NCBI GenBank assembly: GCA_937915375.1
Contig: CALDMO010000012.1
Location: 1-64,000, forward strand
Reading direction: 5' to 3'
Source of the DNA: an uncultured Marvinbryantia sp.
Lineage (GTDB): Bacteria; Bacillota; Clostridia; Lachnospirales; Lachnospiraceae
DNA length: 64,000 bases
How positions within the stretch are numbered: the first letter of the stretch is position 1; every line of letters starts with the position of its first letter. Shown here piece after piece: positions 54,001 to 60,828 of this stretch. The position numbers were made by a program, and so were the translations under genes. The notes below the pieces were generated by a model that did not search any database, was not told the origin of the DNA, and was given only the letters and a program-made list of their open reading frames with translations.

Positions 54001-54151
54001 ACTGGAAGCATGCAGTTCTGTCGTGCTTTGTCTGGATTACCGCATGAATGGAATTGGTTCAAACAGCTGTGGTCCGCGCTTGATGAAAAAGTATCGTTTT
54101 GATGAGGAAATGTTTACATTTGCAATCACGTTGGAGCCGTTTGCAAGATAA
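51005..54151 (+). CDS. lacZ: Glycoside hydrolase family 2 beta-galactosidase
   Basis: Large LacZ-type beta-galactosidase of 1048 aa, cytoplasmic. The jelly-roll start (LSGEWKFRYYDS, VPGVWQNYGYD), Ig-like domains, TIM barrel, middle domain and C-terminal beta-sandwich (NIWRAPTDND) follow in order. Acid/base Glu461 is in WSMGNECAYG and nucleophile Glu532 in MCEYSHAMGNGPGDF; FRGVNRHDSDPVTG is also conserved. ATG 51005 follows GGGAGGG; the open frame runs further upstream through the promoter region but has no RBS there. Divergent AraC-type regulator likely controls it; a strong terminator follows. Confidence 0.96.
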   Translation: MLVPRYYENLKILHENTMRNRAYYIPASKRIDDAAVDRTQSDRFQLLSGEWKFRYYDSIYDAQDPFFEENFHTEDFEKVTVPGVWQNYGYDRHQYTNVRYPFPMDPPYVPQENPCGAYLKEFCYEKDARAPRVYLNFEGVDSCFYVWLNGSYVGYSQVSHSTSEFDVTDFVREGKNKLAVLVLKWCDGSYLEDQDKFRMSGIFRDVYLLKRPQNCLFDYFVHTRIEEDSAKIEVDLDYLGTAVPTKICIFDQEGHLAAECTEVVQAKKKEVSDANDMRYGKAVLKIADPVLWNAEQPYLYTVVLDCGDEVITDTLGVREICIKNQVVYINGQNVKFRGVNRHDSDPVTGFAISREQMETDLRLMKRHNVNAIRTSHYPNAPIFYHLCDRYGFYLIDEADNESHGTESIYAKEETWEERAKRWNIAIADNPEFTQATVDRTQRCVHRDKNRPSVVIWSMGNECAYGCTFEEALRWTKEFDPDRLTHYESARYTSDKRKYDFSNIDLHSRMYPSMEEVEVYFASNPDKPYVMCEYSHAMGNGPGDFEAYFKLIEKYDGFCGGFVWEWCDHAIDMVKTTEGKKIYYYGGDHQEYPHDGNFCMDGLVYPDRRVHTGLLEFKNVQRPLRAFYDAQAKKLTLHNYLDFTDAADYLTITYEVTCDGETVDSDSMETPSILPHREITVDLDVTVPAAGCCYLKINYYLKQKEALREAGALLGFDEIRLENADGRNQKMLSIVGNGVCSAAVTETAVFADGALEIMQEKVPASLLACTEDDRYLYIKHPQFTYTFNKLTGLFEKMIYKNRQILDAPMELNIWRAPTDNDRNLKQEWLRAQYDRTVTRAYETSAEQTEDGVAIRSAMSVSSPAMQRMLDVCAVWTITAEGKVHAALDVKRNMAFPELPRFGLRLFLPKEMTEVIYFGMGPMESYVDKHHAACHGVFTTNVKALHEDYIRPQENGSHFDCSYVTVSGGQTGLAAAGLAPFSFNASRYTQEELTAKAHNFELEACSSVVLCLDYRMNGIGSNSCGPRLMKKYRFDEEMFTFAITLEPFAR

Positions 54152-54163
54152 ATCAGAAGAAAT

Positions 54164-54208
54164 AATGCCGGGAAATACAGTGTATGCTGCTTTCCCGGCA
54201 TTGTATTT
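54164..54208 (+). terminator. Terminator after lacZ
   Basis: AATGCCGGGAAA (54164-54175) pairs perfectly with TTTCCCGGCATT (54191-54202), then a T-rich tail. Confidence 0.88.
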
Positions 54209-54290
54209 TCCGGTGGCTTTTCAGAGATGAAAATGATATAATTAATTTAATGGACAAACAATAATTACAGAATTTCCGGAGGAAACAATA

Positions 54291-55088
54291 TTGATTAAAT
54301 TAATTGCTTCAGATTTGGACGGCACGCTTTTGCCGGAGGCAACTACAGACCTGAACCCTGAGTTGTTTACCGTGATCAGAGAATTGAAAAAACGTGGGAT
54401 TACCTTTGCGGCAGCGACCGGGCGCCAGTATCTGAGCGCAAAGAGCCTGCTTGCTCCGGTGGAAGACGATATCCTGATCCTGGCAGACAATGGCTCCTGC
54501 ATTATGGAAAAAGGCCAGGCGCTGCAGTGCCTGACATTTGACAAACAGACATTTGCCGAGCTTGTTCGCTATGTACGTACGCTGGATCATGTTTGTGTTT
54601 TGGTATCTTCTTTGACGGCTGCATATACGGACAGCAAGAATGAATGGTTTTGCAAAGAACTGCTCGGCGGTTATCAGGTGAAGCTGCAGATGGTTGACGA
54701 CGTTCTGGAAGTGGGGGATTCGATGATTAAGGTCGCTGCTTATTTTCTGAAGGATGACGCGGCAAAAATGGCAGCTCCGTGTGCGGAGCGGTTTTCCGAT
54801 CGGGCACATATTATGGCATCAGGGGCGCACTGGGTAGATTTTATGGCGAAAGATGTGGATAAGGGCGCCGCGTTGAAAAAGGTACAGCAGATGCTGCATG
54901 TGACGAAAGAAGAAACAATGGCGTTCGGAGATAATCAAAACGATATCGGTATGCTGCTTGAAGCAGGGGAAAGCTATGCGGTGGCGACAGCCAGAGACGA
55001 GGTAAAGTCCGTTGCTAAATATGTATTGCCGGATGAAGAAGACAGTGTGTTGAACGTTTTGCGGAGATTGTGTGAAAGTGAGAACTAA
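54291..55088 (+). CDS. Cof-type HAD hydrolase
   Basis: Haloacid-dehalogenase phosphatase with C2 cap (Cof/sugar-phosphatase group), 265 aa. Motif I is D8-L-D10-G-T in IASDLDGTLLPE, motif II FAAATGRQY, motif III Lys in DVDKGAALKKV and motif IV FGDNQNDIGML. Translation starts at TTG 54291, with GGAGGAAA six bases upstream and no alternative ATG. It probably dephosphorylates sugar phosphates or flavin/PLP-type metabolites; the substrate is not visible. Confidence 0.92.
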   Translation: MIKLIASDLDGTLLPEATTDLNPELFTVIRELKKRGITFAAATGRQYLSAKSLLAPVEDDILILADNGSCIMEKGQALQCLTFDKQTFAELVRYVRTLDHVCVLVSSLTAAYTDSKNEWFCKELLGGYQVKLQMVDDVLEVGDSMIKVAAYFLKDDAAKMAAPCAERFSDRAHIMASGAHWVDFMAKDVDKGAALKKVQQMLHVTKEETMAFGDNQNDIGMLLEAGESYAVATARDEVKSVAKYVLPDEEDSVLNVLRRLCESEN

Positions 55089-55122
55089 ACATATAAAAAA
55101 TAAATATTAGGAGGAAAGAGAA

Positions 55123-56322
55123 ATGAAGTACGATTTTACAACTGTCATGAATCGTGAGGGAAAGGACGCAATTGCGGTAGACGCAATCCCTTATGAGAAC
55201 ATTGAGACTAAGGATGGATTTTCCAAATTGCCAATGTGGGTGGCGGATATGAATTTTGCCACGGTGCCGACGGTTGCGGAAGAAATTATTGAACGAACAA
55301 AACACATGTTGTACGGTTATTTTAATCCGCGTGAGGAATACTATAATGCGATCATCCGCTGGCAGAAAGAACATAACGGCGCGGAAGAACTGACAAAGGA
55401 GCACATCGGATATGAAAACGGCGTACTTGGCGGCGTTGTCAGCGCGTTAAATGTATTTTGCTCAAAAGGTGATAAGGTGCTTCTGCATTCTCCGACATAT
55501 ATTGGATTTACCGGTGCAATCGGAAATAATGGTTACGACATGGTTTTGAGTCCGCTGAAACGTGATGAAGAGGGCGTATGGCGCATGGATTTTGAAGACA
55601 TGGAAGCAAAACTGCGCGATCAGCATATTCATGCCGCTGTGTTCTGCTCTCCGCATAATCCGTGCGGTCGTGTATGGGAACGCTGGGAAATTGAAAAAGC
55701 AATGGAGCTCTATAAAAAGTATGATGTTTTTGTTATTTCTGATGAAATCTGGTCAGATCTGATTTTAAACGGAAATAAGCACATTCCGACACAGAGTATT
55801 TCGGAGGATGCAAAGATGCGTACGGTGGCGATGTATGCGCCGTCTAAAACCTTTAATCTGGCGGGATTGGTCGGAAGCTATCATATTGTATATAATAAAT
55901 GGATTCGGGAGCGTATGGAGAAAGAATCTTCCTTGTGCCATTATAATTCTATGAATGTGCTTTCTATGTATGCATTAATAGGCGCTTACAGTGAAGAAGG
56001 AAAGCAGTGGGCATCCGAACTGTGCGAAGTATTGTCAGAAAATGTGAATTATGCATATGATTATATTCAGACGCATTTCGAAGGTGTATCGCTGGCAAAA
56101 CCGCAGGGCACGTATATGCTGTTTCTTGACTGTGAAGAATGGTGTAAAAAGAATCAGAAAACGATGGATGAACTGCTGAAAGCAGGTGTGGAAGTCGGTG
56201 TGATCTGGCAGGACGGCAGACCGTTCCATGGACTGTACAGTATTCGTATGAATCTGGCGCTGCCGAAAGCTTTGTTAGAAGAGGCAATGGCGCGTCTGGA
56301 TCAGTATGTTTTTAATGCCTGA
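55123..56322 (+). CDS. patB: PatB/MalY-type cystathionine beta-lyase (aminotransferase fold I)
   Basis: PLP enzyme of 399 aa in the MalY/PatB group that cleaves C-S bonds of cystathionine and related thiols. LPMWVADMNFATVP, the cofactor loop FCSPHNPCGRVW, DEIWSDLI and APSKTFNLAGL with Schiff-base Lys242 are diagnostic, as is the ending RIRMNLALP-like SIRMNLALPKALLEEA. AGGAGGAAA precedes the ATG. It follows the HAD gene by 34 bp, so one transcript is likely. Confidence 0.92.
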   Translation: MKYDFTTVMNREGKDAIAVDAIPYENIETKDGFSKLPMWVADMNFATVPTVAEEIIERTKHMLYGYFNPREEYYNAIIRWQKEHNGAEELTKEHIGYENGVLGGVVSALNVFCSKGDKVLLHSPTYIGFTGAIGNNGYDMVLSPLKRDEEGVWRMDFEDMEAKLRDQHIHAAVFCSPHNPCGRVWERWEIEKAMELYKKYDVFVISDEIWSDLILNGNKHIPTQSISEDAKMRTVAMYAPSKTFNLAGLVGSYHIVYNKWIRERMEKESSLCHYNSMNVLSMYALIGAYSEEGKQWASELCEVLSENVNYAYDYIQTHFEGVSLAKPQGTYMLFLDCEEWCKKNQKTMDELLKAGVEVGVIWQDGRPFHGLYSIRMNLALPKALLEEAMARLDQYVFNA

Positions 56323-56423
56323 TGAAATGCGGCTGTAAAACTGGAAACGGCGTGTTTTGAAGTGTTTTGCTATGCGGGTGAAAATGGATAAATAGTAACC
56401 GTGAAGAAAGAGGGGACAGATAT

Positions 56424-57614
56424 ATGGATAATCTTTCAGGATATTTACGGTGGCGCGGCGATTTGTCGTTTGTGCAGTCGCCTTTTAATGAAGTGGATGG
56501 CCTGGTATTCTGTTATCTGGCCTATGTAAATCTGGACGGAATTGCGCCGGAGAACCCGGAGGAATCCATTACAGTGAAAGAAGCGGCAGAACAGTTTTTT
56601 ACCTTGAGGACTCAGGCAGAACTGGATGCAGATCGATCTTTGATTCGAAACGCGCCATATCTGATGAAAGAAATGGCGAAGACCAGACGCTTTGCGCAGG
56701 CTCTGATCAAAAATTATACAAATAAGATTAGCGATATAAAGGAACTGCAGTTTTCCGCAATGGAAATTCTTCCGGGAGACGGTTCTTCTTATGTCGCCTA
56801 CCGCGGTACGGATGATACAATCGTAGGATGGAAAGAGGATTTTAATTTAAGTACCGGCACGATTCCGGCGGAAAAAGAAGCCGCCGGCTATCTGAATCGT
56901 ATAGCGGCATACAGCGACCGGCCGCTTCGGGTGGGCGGTCACTCCAAAGGCGGAAATTTGGCGGTTTTCGGGGCGAGTGAATGTGAACTTTCCGTGCAGA
57001 AACGGATTCGAAGGGTCTATAATTATGACGGTCCCGGTTTTAACGCGGAGTTTTTTGAGCGTCCGGGTATTCACCGGATACAGTCGAAGATCCGGCGGTT
57101 TATTCCGGAGTTTTCCATATTTGGGATGCTGTTGGAGGATACCACAGAACCGACGGTCATAAAGAGCAGTCAGAAGGGAATTATGCAGCATGACGGACTT
57201 TCCTGGCAGATTGAAGGCCCTGTATTTGTGCGCGGAAAGGGGCTGGACGCGGCGGCGCAGATTTTCAGTGATTCAATGGAAACGTGGCTTGCGCAGAGTG
57301 ATGATGAACAGAAAAATCTGTTTATTGACGATTTGTTTTCCGTTATGGAAGCTCCGGGGTTTGAAACCCTGTCTGAACTGCAGGCGGGAGGGTTGTATAG
57401 CATCCGTAAGATGTGGCAGCGGCTCGATAAGTTGAATCCGCATACCAGAGAAAAGGTGGATGAGCTGATTCGCATTATGATGGGACACTGGGGAGAGTTT
57501 TTGCAAATGCGGCTGCCGGTAATGCCGGACGCGAAAAAGCTGCAGAAGCTCAGCAGTGTGATGGAGCATAAAAAGTTTAGTGAGAAGAGAAAGAAAAACC
57601 CGGATTTCAGGTGA
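56424..57614 (+). CDS. DUF2974 (Mbeg1-like) alpha/beta hydrolase
   Basis: Lipase-like protein of 396 aa. The nucleophile elbow is GHSKGG with Ser174, following VAYRGTDDTIVGWKEDFNLS, the pattern of DUF2974/Mbeg1-like proteins. YNYDGPGFN comes next, another family block. No signal peptide is present. C-terminal helical region is less conserved. Function is unknown beyond a probable esterase or lipase activity. RBS AGAGGGG. A 15-bp stem terminator overlaps its last codons. Confidence 0.88.
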   Translation: MDNLSGYLRWRGDLSFVQSPFNEVDGLVFCYLAYVNLDGIAPENPEESITVKEAAEQFFTLRTQAELDADRSLIRNAPYLMKEMAKTRRFAQALIKNYTNKISDIKELQFSAMEILPGDGSSYVAYRGTDDTIVGWKEDFNLSTGTIPAEKEAAGYLNRIAAYSDRPLRVGGHSKGGNLAVFGASECELSVQKRIRRVYNYDGPGFNAEFFERPGIHRIQSKIRRFIPEFSIFGMLLEDTTEPTVIKSSQKGIMQHDGLSWQIEGPVFVRGKGLDAAAQIFSDSMETWLAQSDDEQKNLFIDDLFSVMEAPGFETLSELQAGGLYSIRKMWQRLDKLNPHTREKVDELIRIMMGHWGEFLQMRLPVMPDAKKLQKLSSVMEHKKFSEKRKKNPDFR

Positions 57615-57635
57615 AAGTGAAATCCGGGTTTTTCT
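57594..57635. terminator. Bidirectional terminator between DUF2974 and acetyltransferase genes
   Basis: AAAAACCCGGATTTC (57594-57608) and GAAATCCGGGTTTTT (57619-57633) form a perfect 15-bp stem with A and T runs on the two sides, so it can work on both strands. Confidence 0.92.
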
Positions 57636-57641
57636 CTTTGC

Positions 57642-58286
57642 TTAATCCTCTAAAAAGGAAAGATGCGGAATGTCTTTTTCTCCACGGACAGGCTGCTCGT
57701 CGAAACGGCGGTCTTTGAAATAATATTCTTGATCGTGTTCATTGATCTCGCGGTAAACGCGGCAGGGACTGCCGAAAGCAACTACGTTAGCCGGAATATC
57801 CTTGGTGACAACGCTGCCTGCGCCGATAACAGAATTTTCACCGATTGTAACACCCGGCATAACAATCGTATTTGCACCGAGCCAGACGTTATTGCCGATG
57901 GTAATCGGGAAAGAATACATACCATCCCCGCGATGTTCAGGTGCGATCGGATGTCCGGTCGTACAGAGCGTTACGTTCGGCCCGAACAGACAGTGTTCCC
58001 CGATGGTGATTTTCCAGTCATCGATAAAGGTGGTACCGGCATTCATGTAAGTGCCTTTGCCGATAGAGATATACTTTCCGACAGCCAGTTTAATTGGCGG
58101 AACGATCCAGACATGTTCGTCGCATTCACCGAGAAGCTCTTTGTTCAGAGCCATGCGTTCTTCCATGGCTTCCGGCGGCAGCGCGTTGAATTTTTCTACA
58201 AGTGTTTTGGCGCGGGCCTGCAGCGCCATGTTTTCTTCGTCATCCAGCCAGATATATCCGGCTTTCATTCTTTCCTGTTCTGTCAT
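57642..58286 (-). CDS. maa: Sugar O-acetyltransferase (Maa/LacA-like)
   Basis: Left-handed beta-helix acetyltransferase of 214 aa. The Mac domain at the N-terminus (MTEQERMKAGYIWLDDEE, near 1-55) precedes hexapeptide repeats. The catalytic His lies in LCTTGHPIAPEHRG, and IGNNVWLGANTIVMPGVTIGENSVIGAGSVVTKDIPANVVAFGSPCRVYR is the usual end of the helix. It transfers acetyl from acetyl-CoA to maltose, galactosides or similar sugars. Transcribed alone on the minus strand. RBS GGGAGGAA. Confidence 0.93.
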   Translation of the reverse strand: MTEQERMKAGYIWLDDEENMALQARAKTLVEKFNALPPEAMEERMALNKELLGECDEHVWIVPPIKLAVGKYISIGKGTYMNAGTTFIDDWKITIGEHCLFGPNVTLCTTGHPIAPEHRGDGMYSFPITIGNNVWLGANTIVMPGVTIGENSVIGAGSVVTKDIPANVVAFGSPCRVYREINEHDQEYYFKDRRFDEQPVRGEKDIPHLSFLED

Positions 58287-58370
58287 AATGGTTCCTCCCG
58301 TACAATAATAGTTTTGTGTACACTATAGCATGTTTTAAAGGGCAGTCCAGCACCGGAGACATAGAAATGG

Positions 58371-58399
58371 TTGACAGTGCGTCTCGTAAAAAATATAAT
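58371..58399 (+). promoter_or_regulatory. Perfect sigma-A promoter without a downstream gene
   Basis: TTGACA (58371-58376), exactly 17 bp, TATAAT (58394-58399). It points right into sequence with no credible gene and towards the 3' end of the minus-strand zinc-ribbon gene. Confidence 0.85.
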
Positions 58400-58641
58400 A
58401 AAGATAAATAGACAGAATATTTCGAGATAAATAGATAAAATTTTGTGAATTTATGAGGAACTGGAATGTGTAAAGCTAAGGGAGAGATTTTATAAAGAGG
58501 CGGAACAGAGTAATTTTTGGAATTCTTGTATATATTTACAAAAGATCAAGTCTATAAGAACAGTATATTAAAAGTATGCAGTGCGACAGAGAAAATAAAA
58601 ATATGTTGGGTAGCGCAAAGTCATTTAGAGGAAGGAAGAAA
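58400..58641 (+). ncRNA. Candidate non-coding transcript from the orphan promoter
   Basis: About 240 AT-rich bases behind a consensus promoter. I see no open frame with a ribosome binding site; the only ATG-led frame near GGGAGAG-like sequence is six codons. The hairpin at 58642-58687 could form its 3' end, though its T-run is on the other strand. An sRNA, an antisense RNA to the minus-strand operon, or a decayed gene are all possible. Confidence 0.35.
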
Positions 58642-58687
58642 ATCCCTCCCCGAAAAAGACAGATGATGTTTTTGCCCGGGGAGGGAT
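58642..58687 (-). terminator. Terminator of the Hsp70 operon
   Basis: ATCCCTCCCCG (58642-58652) pairs with CGGGGAGGGAT (58677-58687). On the minus strand TTTTC follows, 20 bp after the last gene of the operon. Confidence 0.8.
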
Positions 58688-58707
58688 GTCTGAAACTTAA
58701 TTATATT

Positions 58708-59112
58708 TTATACTGTCACATCAAAGTCTTTATGGCATTTCGGACAGTTTGTAGTATGTTTTCCTTTTACCTTTGGCAGACGGATCATTGTGCCGCAGTG
58801 CGGACATTTGCGGTAAACATGAGTTTTTCTGTCTGTCCAGCGGCGTTTCTGGATGCGCTGCCAACGCAGGAATGTGTCCTGGCGATCCAAATATCTGCGG
58901 TTCTCGTCCTGACGTTTGGTGAGGTTTTTGGACAGGCATCGGAACAGGAAAATGATAACCAGCAGCATTTCCAGCCAGTAAAAAAAGATATTCCGAGTGA
59001 AAATATTCAGTACCAACATAACCATATACAGGCCAAATGTGAACTGACCAAGCTCATCCATACCATTTCTGCCATAGAAAAAACGTTCCACGGCATCTCT
59101 AAATTTATTCAT
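58708..59112 (-). CDS. Membrane protein with C-terminal zinc ribbon
   Basis: Small protein of 134 aa that I cannot name. Two hydrophobic helices (about 23-60: FTFGLYMVMLVLNIF and FYWLEMLLVIIFLFRCL) form a hairpin. A very basic segment follows, and a zinc ribbon CPHCG ... CPKCHKDF ends the chain. It is the last gene of the Hsp70-DUF5685-J protein unit, 17 bp after the J gene. RBS AAGGAGG. It may be a membrane anchor or target of the chaperone pair (inference from position). Confidence 0.82.
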   Translation of the reverse strand: MNKFRDAVERFFYGRNGMDELGQFTFGLYMVMLVLNIFTRNIFFYWLEMLLVIIFLFRCLSKNLTKRQDENRRYLDRQDTFLRWQRIQKRRWTDRKTHVYRKCPHCGTMIRLPKVKGKHTTNCPKCHKDFDVTV

Positions 59113-59129
59113 GATAATTTCCTCCTTAT

Positions 59130-59993
59130 TCAGACACCCTTGCTGTCTTCAAAATCTTCAAAAAAACCATTGTAGCTTCCAGAAGAGTTATCATTGCTTC
59201 CGGAAGAACCGCCCTGATGATTGTCTGGGAATGTATAGTAGGTACGGTAACCGGTATAGGGATAGCCGTAGCCATAATTACGTGAACCACAGCAGCCTCC
59301 GCCGCCGCAGAACATACACAGGATGTTGCAGAGCAGATAGTAAAAACAAATGCTGTGGTGTCCGCCGAATGGGCTGCCATAGCTCTGGCTTTGTTCGGTG
59401 TACACGCGTCCGCCAGACTGCATTTGTGAGAGCATCTGCTGATACTGGGTATTGTTCGGTTCTTTCTGTACTGCAATTTTAATATGCTGCAGTGCGATCA
59501 CCTGGTTGCCCAGATTATAATTTGCGATTGCGCTGTAGTAGTACCATTCTCCTGTTTTTTCGGAAATCGTGCTCAGTACGTGAAGCGCTTCTTCAAAACA
59601 GTTGTTGCGCAGATAATGTCGGACAGGATCGAAAACGGATTTTTCCTGCCGCTGTGACTGCTGCTGCCAACCGCCGAACCAGTCATTGTAGCTTCCATAG
59701 CCGTTGTTTCCGTTATTTGTATTTTGTCCGTAACTGCCGTAGGAACCGTATCCGTTTCCACTGTAGCTGTTCTGGCCGGAACCATAAGAACTGCCGGCAC
59801 TGCTGTAGGAAGCCTTGCCGTTTTTAATCTGGTCGTAGGCAGCATTGATTTCACTCATCTTTTTTGCGGCATTTTCGTTGCCGGGATTCAGATCCGGATG
59901 ATATTTCTTTGCGAGTTTGCGGTATGCTTTTGTGACTTCCTCTTCTGAGGCGCCGTTTGGTACACCAAGCACCTCATAGGGATTTTGTATCAT
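59130..59993 (-). CDS. J-domain protein with helical repeat and glycine-rich tail
   Basis: Hsp70 co-chaperone of 287 aa. J domain at residues 4-60 with HPD at 32-34 (YEVLGVPNGASEEEV, KKYHPDLNPG). Then comes a Gly/Ser/Tyr-rich linker (about 60-115), a TPR-like helical segment (CFEEALHVLSTISEKTGEWYYYSAIANYNLGNQVIALQHI), a short hydrophobic stretch CFYYLLCNILCMFCGGGGCCG that may insert in the membrane, and a Gly/Ser tail. It lacks the zinc domain and C-terminal domains of DnaJ, so it is a specialised type III J protein. It overlaps DUF5685 by 4 bp. Confidence 0.9.
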   Translation of the reverse strand: MIQNPYEVLGVPNGASEEEVTKAYRKLAKKYHPDLNPGNENAAKKMSEINAAYDQIKNGKASYSSAGSSYGSGQNSYSGNGYGSYGSYGQNTNNGNNGYGSYNDWFGGWQQQSQRQEKSVFDPVRHYLRNNCFEEALHVLSTISEKTGEWYYYSAIANYNLGNQVIALQHIKIAVQKEPNNTQYQQMLSQMQSGGRVYTEQSQSYGSPFGGHHSICFYYLLCNILCMFCGGGGCCGSRNYGYGYPYTGYRTYYTFPDNHQGGSSGSNDNSSGSYNGFFEDFEDSKGV

Positions 59994-60805
59994 TGACTTT
60001 TTTCACCTCTTCTTTTAAAAAGTTCGTACTTCATCAGGATTCCTGAAAACAGGATATTTTCAATAATGGTACGGTCTTTTTTGATATTCAGTTCACGGTA
60101 GGATGCCACGACTTCCGACATCAGCATATGCAGGATATCGTCAAATTCACTTTGGCTGCATTGTACCATTGGATTGTAGTTTTGCTTTTTGAGATCTTTT
60201 TTTAAGTCTATGCAGGCATCCAACACATAAATGTACTTGCCAAGAGCATAACCGAAATTTCGCAGTTTGTCACTAAGAGAATCGGTAAATGGGACAAATA
60301 TTTCGCCCATCAGTTCACCGAAGCATTTTGCCGGTACATCCGGAATTAATATATTATTTTTTTCAATCTGAGAAAGCTCATCCAGTTTTTCGCGGATTAC
60401 GCGGCTCTGACGGGGATTTTTCTTTGCGGCTTTTCTGCATTCTTTTTCCAGAAGTTTTGCCTCTCCGAGAGATAACACACTTTTATCGTCGTTCCAATCA
60501 TCAATTAGATTGTAGTATGACAGCATAATGTTCATGTCGGAGGAATAGTCAAGAATTTCACTTTTTACATATTCCTGTTTTTTGATGGGATGCAGAAGGC
60601 ATTTATTCAGATCCATCGTTTCCGGAGCGTCGTAGACAGCCGTTAGAAACAGCGCTAAAAACGTCATATCATAATTGAGTGTCATTTTGCTGATTGTTCC
60701 GTGCTGTTTGCCGAGTGCCCGGCAGAGGCCGCAGTAGTATGCCTGATAACGGTAGCGATCCTGCGGGGAAAGCTTTTCCAGGTTTGCCAGAATATAACCA
60801 AACAT
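59990..60805 (-). CDS. DUF5685 family protein
   Basis: Protein of 271 aa of the DUF5685 family, all-helical in appearance. FGYILANLEKLSPQDRYRYQAYYCGLCRALG at the start contains CxxC (YCGLC). Acidic motifs such as YYNLIDDWNDD and YVLDACIDLKKDLKKQNYNP recall the metal-binding helices of isoprenoid-synthase-like folds, though this is only a resemblance. It lies between Hsp70 and J protein genes (23 bp and 4-bp overlap), which suggests a client or cofactor. No enzyme activity is established. Confidence 0.85.
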   Translation of the reverse strand: MFGYILANLEKLSPQDRYRYQAYYCGLCRALGKQHGTISKMTLNYDMTFLALFLTAVYDAPETMDLNKCLLHPIKKQEYVKSEILDYSSDMNIMLSYYNLIDDWNDDKSVLSLGEAKLLEKECRKAAKKNPRQSRVIREKLDELSQIEKNNILIPDVPAKCFGELMGEIFVPFTDSLSDKLRNFGYALGKYIYVLDACIDLKKDLKKQNYNPMVQCSQSEFDDILHMLMSEVVASYRELNIKKDRTIIENILFSGILMKYELFKRRGEKSQ

Positions 60806-60828
60806 AGTTGGGTCTCCTTACATTTTCC

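Noticed and set aside
57663..58328. Plus-strand frames of up to 221 codons opposite the sugar acetyltransferase
   Set aside because: They are shadows of a gene with clear hexapeptide repeats and good RBS on the minus strand.
58576..59175. Plus-strand 199-codon frame behind the orphan promoter
   Set aside because: No RBS before the ATG, and most of the frame is antisense to the zinc-ribbon membrane gene, whose motifs and RBS are convincing.
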